A DNA stretch of 19,996 bases from Proteobacteria bacterium UBA3588 (GTDB lineage Bacteria > Pseudomonadota > Gammaproteobacteria > Thiohalomonadales > Thiohalomonadaceae): contig DFMR01000188.1 of NCBI GenBank assembly GCA_002376325.1, positions 1 to 19,996 on the forward strand. The letters are read 5' to 3'. A model generated the notes under the pieces. It did not search any database. It saw nothing but the letters and a program-made list of their open reading frames with translations, and was not told the DNA's origin. A program made the translations under genes and the position numbers. Positions within the stretch are counted from its first letter, which is position 1, and each line of letters opens with the position of its first letter. Below, one piece after another: positions 1 to 7,153 of the stretch.

Positions 1-332
1 CAGAGATAGTTGGCGCGCCCCTTGAGCAGGGCCACGTCGACGGAGACCGCCAGCGCCTTGCGCACCAGCGGCAGATCCTTGTGGAACAGCTGGTCCTGCA
101 GGTTTTTGGTTCCGGTGGAGATGATCACCTTCTGACCCGACAGCAACGCGGGCACCAGATAGGCGAAGGTCTTGCCGGTGCCGGTGCCGGCCTCGGCGAT
201 GAATACCTCGTGTCCGGCCAAGGTCGCCGCCACCGCTTCGGCCAATTCCTGCTGCTGAAGGCGCGGCGCAAAACCGGGAATCAGCGCGGCAAAGGGTCCA
301 TCGGCGCCGAGGATAGCGGGGATATCTTGCAT
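1..332 (-). CDS. yoaA: YoaA/DinG-family ATP-dependent DNA helicase, N-terminal part (cut by window edge)
   Basis: The 5' end of a minus-strand gene that runs off the left edge, giving about 110 residues. It begins MQDIPAILGADG, and residues 49-55 form the Walker A motif GTGTGKT. This is followed by the segment STGTKNLQDQLFHKDLP (about 72-88) and ends at LLKGRANYLC. That last stretch, with its cysteine, is the start of the region leading into the Fe-S cluster of XPD/DinG-like superfamily 2 helicases. The pattern is closer to E. coli YoaA, with GTGTGKT and KGR-NYLC, than to DinG. YoaA-type enzymes are 5'-3' helicases linked to replication-fork repair; that role is taken from the family, since the helicase core is outside the window. 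No clear ribosome binding site precedes the ATG. The start was chosen because its N-terminus aligns with YoaA, and no better in-frame start lies just upstream. Confidence 0.85.
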   Translation of the reverse strand, partial: MQDIPAILGADGPFAALIPGFAPRLQQQELAEAVAATLAGHEVFIAEAGTGTGKTFAYLVPALLSGQKVIISTGTKNLQDQLFHKDLPLVRKALAVSVDVALLKGRANYL

Positions 333-341
333 CGAGAGAAG

Positions 342-373
342 ATTTCGGGTTTCGTTAATTTCGGGTTTCGTTA
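342..373. repeat. Perfect 16-bp tandem duplication
   Basis: The unit ATTTCGGGTTTCGTTA occurs twice head to tail (342-357 and 358-373). It lies in the gap between the divergent helicase and phosphotransferase genes, within 45 bases of the helicase start. Either slippage or a paired regulatory site could produce this; nothing further supports the latter. Confidence 0.8.
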
Positions 374-504
374 ATACAGCCGGGTACGCATCCCGCGTCA
401 GTCGTGGATGCCTATACTACCAGCCGGCATCCGGCCTAAGCAGATTTAATGTGCGACACTAAGCCGTGGAACAGGTCTGACAAAGTGCGCGTTCGATACC
501 CCTT

Positions 505-2091
505 ATGATCGACACCTATCACCAGCAGCAACATATCATCCTGCACCTGCTGCGTCCCGACGCCTTCGGCCATGCGGTGGGCGAGCTGCAGTTGGTGGAG
601 ACCCATATCTCCTGGGTCGTGCTGACCGGCGACTATGCCTACAAGATCAAGAAGCCGCTCGACCTGGGTTTCCTCAACTACGCCACCCTGGAGCTGCGCC
701 GCCACTACTGCGACGAGGAGCTGCGCCTCAACCGCCGCACCGCGCCGCAGCTCTATCTCGACAGCGTGGCCATCACCGGCACTGCGGATAAACCCCATAT
801 CGGCGGCGCCGGCCCGGTGCTTGAATACGCGGTGCGCATGCGCCAGTTCGACCCGTCGCGGCTGTTCGACCGGATGCTGCACGACGGCTCGTTGCAGCCC
901 GCCCAGATCGACACCCTGGCGCGCGAGGTGGCGCGCTTTCATCGTGAGGCGGCCGTCGCCCCCGCCGGCTCGCCCCAGCACCTCCCGGCGACGATCCACC
1001 AGCCGGTACGCGAGAACTTCAGCCAGACCCTGGCGCGGGTGGACGATGCCGTCCTGCGTGCGCGGCTGAAGGCGCTGGCCCAATGGGCCGAAGCGCGCTA
1101 CCGGCAACTGGAACCGCTGCTGGCCCGGCGTGCCGCGGAAGGTTTCATCCGCGAATGCCACGGCGACCTGCACCTGGGCAACATCGTCCTCTACCAGGGC
1201 CGGCCGCTGCTGTTCGACGGCATCGAATTCAACGAGAACCTGCATTGGATCGACGTGCTGAGCGATACCGCCTTCCTGGTGATGGACCTCCAGGCACGCG
1301 GTCGCGACGACTACGCCTGGCGCCTGCTCAACGCCTACCTGGAGCAGAGCGGCGACTATGAAGGATTGCCCCTGCTGCCCTATTACCTCGGCTACCGCGC
1401 CATGGTGCGGGCCAAGGTGGCCGCGATCCGGCTGCAACAGGAGGAGGATGAAAGCGCGCGGCGCCACAGCCGGGAAGACCTGACCGCCTACGTCACGCTG
1501 GCGGAGCGCTACACCCAATCCGCGGCGCCCTGCCTGATCATCACCTGCGGCCCCTCGGGCGCGGGCAAGACCCGGCACACCCAACCGCTGCTGGAGCGGC
1601 TCGGCCTCATCCGCCTGCGCTCCGACGTGGAACGCAAACGGCTGTTCGGTCTGGCACCGGAAGAATCGAGTCATTCGCACCTGGCACAAGGGATTTACGA
1701 CAAGAACGCCGGCGAACGCACCTACGCCCGTCTGGCGCAGCTGGCGCAGACCTTGTTGCAGGCGGGGTTTGCGGTACTGGTCGACGCCACCTTCCTGCGC
1801 AGCGCGCAACGGGGACCGTTCCTGACGCTGGCGCAGCGGCTCAATATTCCCTGCCTGATCCTGCTATTCAATGCAGCACCCGCCACGCTGCGCCGACGCA
1901 TCGAGGAGCGTAGCCGCCGCGGCGGCGACGCCTCGGAAGCCGATGTATCGGTACTGGAACATCAACTGCAAGGGCAGGAGGCGCTGTCCGCCGCGGAACG
2001 TTCTTGCGCCCTTACGCTGGATACCGAGACCACAGCGCCGGACACCGACCTTATCTCCTCCGTAGCCCAGCGCCTGGGGCGTTCCCTATAG
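505..2091 (+). CDS. Bifunctional aminoglycoside phosphotransferase-like / P-loop kinase protein
   Basis: A 528-residue protein with two joined enzyme-like halves. The N-terminal half (about 1-330) resembles the aminoglycoside phosphotransferase/choline kinase fold. It has an early YKIKKP lysine segment and a Brenner-type catalytic motif HGDLHLGN beginning at H219, followed by LLFDGIEFN, which carries the metal-binding Asp. The C-terminal half (from about 343) is a zeta-toxin/adenylate-kinase-like P-loop domain with Walker A GPSGAGKT at 349-356 and a later VLVDATFL strand. This fusion is a recurrent conserved family (COG2187 plus COG0645 architecture) in proteobacteria. Its substrate is unknown, and nothing shows antibiotic modification. 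The gene is divergent from the helicase and has no convincing Shine-Dalgarno. The ATG was chosen because the protein reads as family sequence from the first residues. Confidence 0.88.
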   Translation: MIDTYHQQQHIILHLLRPDAFGHAVGELQLVETHISWVVLTGDYAYKIKKPLDLGFLNYATLELRRHYCDEELRLNRRTAPQLYLDSVAITGTADKPHIGGAGPVLEYAVRMRQFDPSRLFDRMLHDGSLQPAQIDTLAREVARFHREAAVAPAGSPQHLPATIHQPVRENFSQTLARVDDAVLRARLKALAQWAEARYRQLEPLLARRAAEGFIRECHGDLHLGNIVLYQGRPLLFDGIEFNENLHWIDVLSDTAFLVMDLQARGRDDYAWRLLNAYLEQSGDYEGLPLLPYYLGYRAMVRAKVAAIRLQQEEDESARRHSREDLTAYVTLAERYTQSAAPCLIITCGPSGAGKTRHTQPLLERLGLIRLRSDVERKRLFGLAPEESSHSHLAQGIYDKNAGERTYARLAQLAQTLLQAGFAVLVDATFLRSAQRGPFLTLAQRLNIPCLILLFNAAPATLRRRIEERSRRGGDASEADVSVLEHQLQGQEALSAAERSCALTLDTETTAPDTDLISSVAQRLGRSL

Positions 2092-2135
2092 CGATATTCA
2101 GTATGTTGCGGCCGCATCTAACTCAATAAAGTAAT

Positions 2136-2160
2136 CCCCCGGCTTTGCAGGGGGGTCATT
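2136..2160 (+). terminator. Possible terminator after the phosphotransferase/kinase gene
   Basis: A CCCCC run (2136-2140) can pair with GGGGGG (2150-2155) around a 9-base loop and is followed by TCATTT. It lies 45 bases past the stop codon. The T tract is poor, so termination efficiency is uncertain. Confidence 0.4.
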
Positions 2161-2161
2161 T

Positions 2162-2387
2162 AACTGAAAGTTCCGAGTTGGTAACCCGCTAGCGCGAGGA
2201 TCCGGAGGTTGAGGAGAAATCTCCCGTGGGAGCCCGAGTTATTGCCAGGGACGGCATTATGCGGCGAGAGGACAGGAGTCCGTAGCCGCCATCGGAGGAT
2301 GGTCGAATCCGGAGCTATCGCCCGGCGGAGCCGGGCTCCCACGAGTTATGAACTGAAAGTTCCGCACCGGGAACCAGTTCGGAACAC
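2162..2387. repeat. Palindromic MITE-like intergenic element
   Basis: This fills most of the 303-base gap between two convergent genes. The 14-mer AACTGAAAGTTCCG occurs directly repeated at 2162-2175 and 2351-2364. Outer arms around 2171-2190 and 2366-2387 pair imperfectly as inverted repeats (GTTCCGA against TCGGAAC). Inner arms CGTGGGAGCCCG (2225-2236) and CGGGCTCCCACG (2332-2343) are perfect inverted repeats. The inner right side, GCCCGGCGGAGCCGGGCTCC, has the layout of REP hairpins. It looks like a non-coding repeat dispersed in the genome; copies elsewhere cannot be checked here. Confidence 0.65.
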
Positions 2388-2394
2388 TTATTTT

Positions 2395-3357
2395 TTAGTG
2401 CGTCACGCGCACCGCCAACAGCCAGCTGCAGATCGCCCCGGCCAGCAGGAACAGCGCCAGCCCCCCGCCGGCGAACCAGCGGTAGCGGCGTACCAGTTCA
2501 TCCTGCGGCAACACCGACAGCAGATAGGGAAAATGATCATCCTTCGGCTTGCGCAGGACGTTGAATGCCGAGCCGCTCACCCGCTCGCGCTGCGCCTTGA
2601 GCACCTCGCGCCGCGCCGCTTGACGCGCCTTTTCCCACTCGTCGCTGCTGATCACGCCGTCGTTGTTGCTGTCGAAGCGCGCATGCAACGTCACCTGGTC
2701 GCGCTTCCACTGCGCCAGCAGTTGACGCATCTCCTCCTCGGTATTGGGCAGATCCTGCGCCCCGCCGACGGTGCAGAATTCGCCGATGGCGTAGAGGTCG
2801 TCGCCCGGATGCATACGCCGTTCGCTGTAGCGATAGCGGCCGCTGGAGAACCAGCCGGTGCGCCCCCGCAGCACGCCCGGCGTCCACATCGGCATATCGC
2901 CATACCAGCGTTCCTTGACGGTCGGCGTAACCTCGGCGCCGTCGGGATCGACGACGCAGACGCCGGTGTCGTCCGCCAGCAGAAACAGATCGTCGCTGGT
3001 CTCGGACCGGATGGTCTGCCAACGGGTACGGCGGTTACCGCGGCCGTCGTAGTATTCGCTCTTCTCTTCAACCTTGTAGCTGTACCAGGTACAGGCAACG
3101 CCGGAGAGCGGAGAGATGATCGGCGGCCCCGTCATCAGGCGGCCGACGCCGTTCAGTTCGACATACCCCTGCGCCGCCGAGCGCACCCGCGAGGTGGGCG
3201 TATCTTCAATGAAACGTGCGCGGTAGAAAAAATGGAAAATGGCCCAGAAGGCGCCCAGCGCCACCAGCACGAGGAAACCCACGGCCAACCAATACTCGCC
3301 GGGGTCCAGCTGCAACACGAATTCCGTCCAGGCGCGGGGAATGAGCGCATCAAACAT
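2395..3357 (-). CDS. GIDE-domain membrane protein with an EF-hand insert
   Basis: A 320-residue protein. A hydrophobic segment at about 23-44 forms a first membrane anchor, and a second lies at about 294-317. Between them, the region from about 55 to 200 (containing GPPIISPLSGVACTWYSYKVE and DDLFLLADDTG) resembles the GIDE domain, known from the mitochondrial E3 ligase MULAN and from many bacterial proteins that lack a RING. The segment DSNNDGVISSDE (229-240) is a full canonical EF-hand calcium loop, with D1, N3, D5 and E12 in place. The gene directly follows the LemA gene: the LemA stop codon forms part of its Shine-Dalgarno (TGAGGTGAG), so the two are translationally linked. GIDE/LemA pairing is common in bacteria, but its function is unknown. 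Calcium sensing is an inference from the loop alone. Confidence 0.82.
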   Translation of the reverse strand: MFDALIPRAWTEFVLQLDPGEYWLAVGFLVLVALGAFWAIFHFFYRARFIEDTPTSRVRSAAQGYVELNGVGRLMTGPPIISPLSGVACTWYSYKVEEKSEYYDGRGNRRTRWQTIRSETSDDLFLLADDTGVCVVDPDGAEVTPTVKERWYGDMPMWTPGVLRGRTGWFSSGRYRYSERRMHPGDDLYAIGEFCTVGGAQDLPNTEEEMRQLLAQWKRDQVTLHARFDSNNDGVISSDEWEKARQAARREVLKAQRERVSGSAFNVLRKPKDDHFPYLLSVLPQDELVRRYRWFAGGGLALFLLAGAICSWLLAVRVTH

Positions 3358-3368
3358 CGCCGCTCACC

Positions 3369-3941
3369 TCAACCGAACAGCGCCTTCACATCCACGTCGC
3401 GCTTTTCTTCCTCGGAAAAATCCAACATCTCCTTCGGCCCGAACTTGAACATGTTGGCAACGATCACGTCGGGAAACTGTTCGATACGCACGTTGTTGAG
3501 ATTGACGCTTTCGTTGTAAAACTCGCGCCGGTCGGCGATGGCGTTCTCCAATCCCGAGATGCGATGCTGCAGATGCTGGAAATTCTCGTTGGCCTTGAGG
3601 TCCGGATAGGCCTCGGCCACCGCATAGAGGGCGCCAAGACCAAGCCTCAGCTGCGCCTCCGCGGTGCCGACGGCACCGACGTCGCCGCGTTCGCGGGCGC
3701 CGGCCACCGAAGCGCGCGCCTGCATCACCTTCTCCAGCGTCTCCTGCTCGTACTTCATGTACTGCTTGCACACCTCGATCAGCTTGGGCAACTCGTCGTG
3801 GCGCTGCTTGAGCAGCACGTCGATGTTGGCCCAGGCCTTCGTAACATTGTGTTTCAGCATGACCAGATTGTTGTAAACGATGACGAAGTAGATCGCCGCC
3901 ACCAGCAGCACGCCCAGAATGATGAAATGACCGATACCCAT
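3369..3941 (-). CDS. lemA: LemA family protein
   Basis: A 190-residue protein with a single N-terminal membrane segment (about 4-24) followed by the helical LemA domain. The diagnostic stretch NLVMLKHNVTKAWANIDVLL (about 25-44) and a tail of the type FYNESVNLNNVRIEQFPDVI are both present. LemA proteins are inner-membrane proteins with a long periplasmic or extracytoplasmic helical bundle. Their biochemical role is not established. A purine-rich AGGGGG lies upstream of the ATG. The next gene is the GIDE/EF-hand protein, with only an 11-base gap between stop and start, so this is a two-gene operon. Confidence 0.93.
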   Translation of the reverse strand: MGIGHFIILGVLLVAAIYFVIVYNNLVMLKHNVTKAWANIDVLLKQRHDELPKLIEVCKQYMKYEQETLEKVMQARASVAGARERGDVGAVGTAEAQLRLGLGALYAVAEAYPDLKANENFQHLQHRISGLENAIADRREFYNESVNLNNVRIEQFPDVIVANMFKFGPKEMLDFSEEEKRDVDVKALFG

Positions 3942-4014
3942 GAGTTGTCCCCCTGTTGTCCCTCGCCCCTATCTTAACCTGAACATAACGCCGGCAAGAA
4001 CCGCCCATGCCGGG

Positions 4015-6522
4015 TCAGGGGCGACGCGGCTTGGCCCGCGCCGTCGGCGCCGCACTCCAGGGATCGTCGGGCCAGGGATGCTTGGGGTAGCGCCCCTTCA
4101 ACTCCTTTTTGACCTCGGCGTAGGTCCGTTCCCAGAAACCGCGCAGGTCCTGCGTCACCTGGATCGGGCGCTGCGCCGGCGACAGCAGATGCAACATCAC
4201 CGCCACCCGGCCGCCGGCGATGCGCGGCGTATCGGCCAGACCGAACAGCTCCTGCAACTTCACCGCCAGCACCGGCGGCTGGCCCGGTTCATAGTGAAGC
4301 CGCTTGCGCGAACCGCTCGGTACGGCGATGTGGGTCGGCGCGACCTCGTCGAGACGCCGCGCCAGCTCCCAACCGAGGAGCGCTTTGAGCGCCGCAGCCA
4401 GGTCGAGCCGCGCCAGATGGGCACGACGGGTGATGCCGTCGAGGTACGGTCCCAGCCAGTCGGCCAGCCGTGCCTGCAACGCGGCATCGGAGAGATCCGG
4501 CCAACCCTCCTCGGGAAACCAGTGACGCAGCGACAGCACACGCGCCTGCAACTGGCGCGTCTCCTCGCTCCACGGCAGCGCCTCCAGCCCGAGGGCGCCG
4601 ATCCCCTCCAGCATGGCCGCAGCCACGGCTTCGATATCGGGCTGCGGCAGCGCCGCCGACTCCAGCTCCAGCGCGCCGAGAGTGCGCAGACGCCGCGCCA
4701 CCACCGCCTCAGTCGCGCCGTCCCAGCGCACCTCCTGGCGCCAGGCGAGGCGCGCGGCGAGCAGCTGTTCGAGTTCGGCCAGGGTCACCACCGCCGCACT
4801 GCGGATACGGCTGTCGTCGCCCGCGCCATCCAGATCGGCGGCGACCAGGTACTCCTGTCGCGCCAGCGGGCAGTGGGGTTCGACCCGTGCCCCGCGGCCA
4901 CCGGCCAGCAGATAACGCTCCCCGCCTGCGCCGCGCCGCCGCGCCACCCGATCCGGATAGGCCAGGGCCAGCAGGGCGCCGGCCTGCGCCGCGCCGCCCA
5001 CCGGCGCCTGCACCCCGAGGAGATGCCGCCACTGCCGCGCGGCACGCTCGGCGGCGGCACAGGCATTGGGGTCCGCCTCGAAGCGGCGTGCGCCATCGCG
5101 GCCGTCGCGGCGATGGGCCTGCAACGCCTCCAACCGCAGCGAGAAATCGCAGCTGCGCTCGTGCGGCGGGCCGCGCAGGATATCGCGCTCCGCCACCAGC
5201 GCCGCCACGTCGCAGGCCAGCCCGGCCAACCCCAGCGGCCTGGCCTTGAGCAGCATGTGGGCCAGACGAGGGTGCAGCGGCAGCGTCGCCATTTCGCGTC
5301 CCAGCGCCGTGATGCGGGCGTCGCCGTCCAGCGCCTCCAGCTCGGCGAGCAGCGCCCGCGCCTGCGCCAGGGCACCGGCCGGCGGGGCATCGAGCCAGCG
5401 CAGCGCCGCGGCGTCGGCCACCCCCCACTGCGCCAGTTCCAGGGCCAGCGGCGCCAGATCGGCGGAGGCGATCTGCGGCGGATTGAACGGGATCAGGCCG
5501 CGCTGAGTCCCCTCGCCCCACAGCCGGTAGCAGGCGCCGGGACCGAGGCGCCCGGCACGGCCGGCGCGCTGGTCGGCGGAGGCACGCGACACGCGTACCC
5601 TCTCAAGCCGGGTCAATCCGCTGCGCGGATCGAAGCGCGGCACCCGCTGCCAGCCGCTGTCCACCACCACGCGCACCCCTTCGATGGTCAGGCTGGTCTC
5701 GGCGATGTTGGTGGCCAGCACCACCTTGCGTCGTCCCTGCGGGTCCGGGACGATGGCACGCTGCTGCTGCTCCAGCGGCAGATCGCCGTACAGCGGATGG
5801 AGCTGGACCCCGCCCGGCACCCCCTGCAACAGCTCCGCTACCCGCCGGATCTCGCCTGCACCGGGCAGAAACACCAGGAGATCGCCCGTACTCTCTTCCA
5901 GAGCAAGGCGCACCGCCGCTGCGGCCACTTCGGCCGGCCGGCCCGCCGCTTCGCGCGGCAGGTAGCGGACATCCACCGGGTAGGCGCGCCCCTCGCTGCT
6001 GACGACCGGCGCATCCAGCAACGCGGCGATGGGGCCGCCGTCCAGGGTGGCCGACATCACCAGCAGGGCGAGGTCGTCGCGCAACGCCTCCATGCTGTCG
6101 AGACACAGGGCCAGTGCCAGATCGCTGTGCAGATGGCGTTCGTGGAATTCGTCGAAGATGACCAGACCGACCCCGGTCAGCTCCGGATCCTGTTGCAGAC
6201 GCCGGCCCAGGATCCCCTCGGTCACCACCTCGATGCGGGTACGGGCCGAGACCTTGCTGTCGAAGCGCACCCGGTAGCCGACGCTCTCCCCCAGCGGTTC
6301 GCCCAGCAGCTCCGCCATATACGCCGCCGCGGCCCGGGCCGCCAGCCGCCGCGGTTCCAGCATCAGGATGGTGCGCCCCGCCAGCCACGGCTCGCCGAGC
6401 AGCGCCAGCGGCACCCGGGTGGTCTTGCCGGCACCCGGCGGGGCCTGCAACACCAGGCGGCGACGGGCCGCCAGTTCGGTGCGCAGACGCGGCAAAACCT
6501 CATCGATTGGCAGCTTATTCAT
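4015..6522 (-). CDS. hrpB: ATP-dependent helicase HrpB
   Basis: An 835-residue DEAH-box helicase, the normal length for HrpB. Motifs in order are Walker A PPGAGKT (28-34), the Walker B box DEFH (124-127), SAT (157-159), ATNIAETSLTIEG (about 270-282) and motif VI QRAGRAGR (318-325). The long C-terminal region ending in KHPWPDDPW is the HrpB-specific domain. The family is DExH RNA-helicase-like; its cellular role in gammaproteobacteria is poorly defined. The DEFH box, where many relatives have DEAH, is the usual HrpB form. No strong Shine-Dalgarno precedes the ATG. The start was set by the N-terminal sequence LPIDEVLPRLRTEL, typical of the family. Confidence 0.95.
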   Translation of the reverse strand: MNKLPIDEVLPRLRTELAARRRLVLQAPPGAGKTTRVPLALLGEPWLAGRTILMLEPRRLAARAAAAYMAELLGEPLGESVGYRVRFDSKVSARTRIEVVTEGILGRRLQQDPELTGVGLVIFDEFHERHLHSDLALALCLDSMEALRDDLALLVMSATLDGGPIAALLDAPVVSSEGRAYPVDVRYLPREAAGRPAEVAAAAVRLALEESTGDLLVFLPGAGEIRRVAELLQGVPGGVQLHPLYGDLPLEQQQRAIVPDPQGRRKVVLATNIAETSLTIEGVRVVVDSGWQRVPRFDPRSGLTRLERVRVSRASADQRAGRAGRLGPGACYRLWGEGTQRGLIPFNPPQIASADLAPLALELAQWGVADAAALRWLDAPPAGALAQARALLAELEALDGDARITALGREMATLPLHPRLAHMLLKARPLGLAGLACDVAALVAERDILRGPPHERSCDFSLRLEALQAHRRDGRDGARRFEADPNACAAAERAARQWRHLLGVQAPVGGAAQAGALLALAYPDRVARRRGAGGERYLLAGGRGARVEPHCPLARQEYLVAADLDGAGDDSRIRSAAVVTLAELEQLLAARLAWRQEVRWDGATEAVVARRLRTLGALELESAALPQPDIEAVAAAMLEGIGALGLEALPWSEETRQLQARVLSLRHWFPEEGWPDLSDAALQARLADWLGPYLDGITRRAHLARLDLAAALKALLGWELARRLDEVAPTHIAVPSGSRKRLHYEPGQPPVLAVKLQELFGLADTPRIAGGRVAVMLHLLSPAQRPIQVTQDLRGFWERTYAEVKKELKGRYPKHPWPDDPWSAAPTARAKPRRP

Positions 6523-6571
6523 GACATTTGTCAGGGGTAAATTCGTCCCATTTTATCCCATTGTGGATACC

Positions 6572-6602
6572 CCGCCGGACCGTGATCGGCGGTGGGTTTT
6601 GT
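6572..6602 (+). other. Small GC hairpin upstream of the host-attachment gene
   Basis: CCGCCG (6572-6577) can pair with CGGCGG (6587-6592), followed by TGGGTTTTGTG. It lies in the divergent gap between hrpB and the host-attachment gene, about 55 bases before the start codon. It resembles a weak terminator or a 5'-leader hairpin; no regulator can be named. Confidence 0.25.
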
Positions 6603-6647
6603 GCCAAGCTTCAAAAGCAGTGACCGAGAAACCGATAGGAGAAAATT

Positions 6648-7121
6648 ATGGAAAACACTTGGGTTTTGGTCGCCAATGGCAGTGAAGCACGCGTCTTTGG
6701 CCTAACCAAGCGCAGCGAAGGTTTGAAGCTACTGAGCGAACATCTGCATCCCGCCAGCCGCATGAAAGGAGAAAACCTCGCGTCGGACAAACCCGGCGCC
6801 TATATGAGCGACACCAAGAGCGTCGGCGTCGGCGCCACTCACGGTTCCTATGCCGAACCCACCGATCCGAAAGAATACGAAATCGATCGTTTTGCCCACG
6901 AGCTGGCCGGCGCGCTCAATAGCGGCCGCACCTCCAACAGCTACGGCAAGTTGGTGATCGTCGCACCGCCGAATTTTCGCGGACTGCTCAACAAGCATAT
7001 GCACGAGCAGGTCCGGAAACTGATCACGCAACACATCGACAAGGACTACACCAAGGTCAACGGGCGCGAGCTGATGACCCAGCTCGAACCGCATCTGTTC
7101 CCACTGGTCGCGTCGTCGTAA
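6648..7121 (+). CDS. Host attachment protein family (COG5622-like)
   Basis: A 157-residue soluble protein. It starts MENTWVLVANGSEARVFGL, the typical opening of the bacterial 'host attachment'/'protein required for attachment to host cells' family. It contains the conserved middle EIDRFAHELAGAL and the strand KLVIVAPPNFRGLL. The fold belongs near the eRF1 domain-1/baeRF group, so the family name reflects one early phenotype and should not be taken as proof of a host-interaction role. An ATAGGAGAAAATT ribosome binding site sits just before the ATG. The gene is divergent from hrpB and convergent with bioA, with a shared hairpin at its end, so it is probably monocistronic. Confidence 0.88.
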   Translation: MENTWVLVANGSEARVFGLTKRSEGLKLLSEHLHPASRMKGENLASDKPGAYMSDTKSVGVGATHGSYAEPTDPKEYEIDRFAHELAGALNSGRTSNSYGKLVIVAPPNFRGLLNKHMHEQVRKLITQHIDKDYTKVNGRELMTQLEPHLFPLVASS

Positions 7122-7128
7122 CCGCGGC

Positions 7129-7153
7129 AGCGGGGGAGCGGCGCTCCCCCGCT
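7129..7153. terminator. Strong hairpin between convergent genes, probable shared terminator
   Basis: AGCGGGGGAGCG (7129-7140) is followed almost at once by its reverse complement CGCTCCCCCGCT (7142-7153). It lies between the stop of the host-attachment gene (7121) and the stop codon of bioA (7152-7154), which it overlaps by two bases. There is no clean T run, so termination is inferred from position and stem strength. Confidence 0.55.

Noticed and set aside
436..1809. Long minus-strand open frame opposite the phosphotransferase/kinase gene
   Set aside because: Low-complexity Gln/Arg/Gly/Val composition typical of antisense frames in GC-rich genes; the plus-strand protein has clear kinase motifs.
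2160..2342. 60-residue minus-strand frame (ends GYQLGTFS)
   Set aside because: Lies entirely inside the palindromic element at 2162-2387; more likely repeat DNA read as protein.
3940..6540. 866-residue plus-strand open frame opposite hrpB
   Set aside because: Arg/Gln/His-rich antisense shadow; HrpB on the minus strand has every helicase motif.
6648..7121. Virulence or symbiosis factor because of the 'host attachment' family name
   Set aside because: The name derives from one early phenotype; the fold and the housekeeping context give no support for host interaction.
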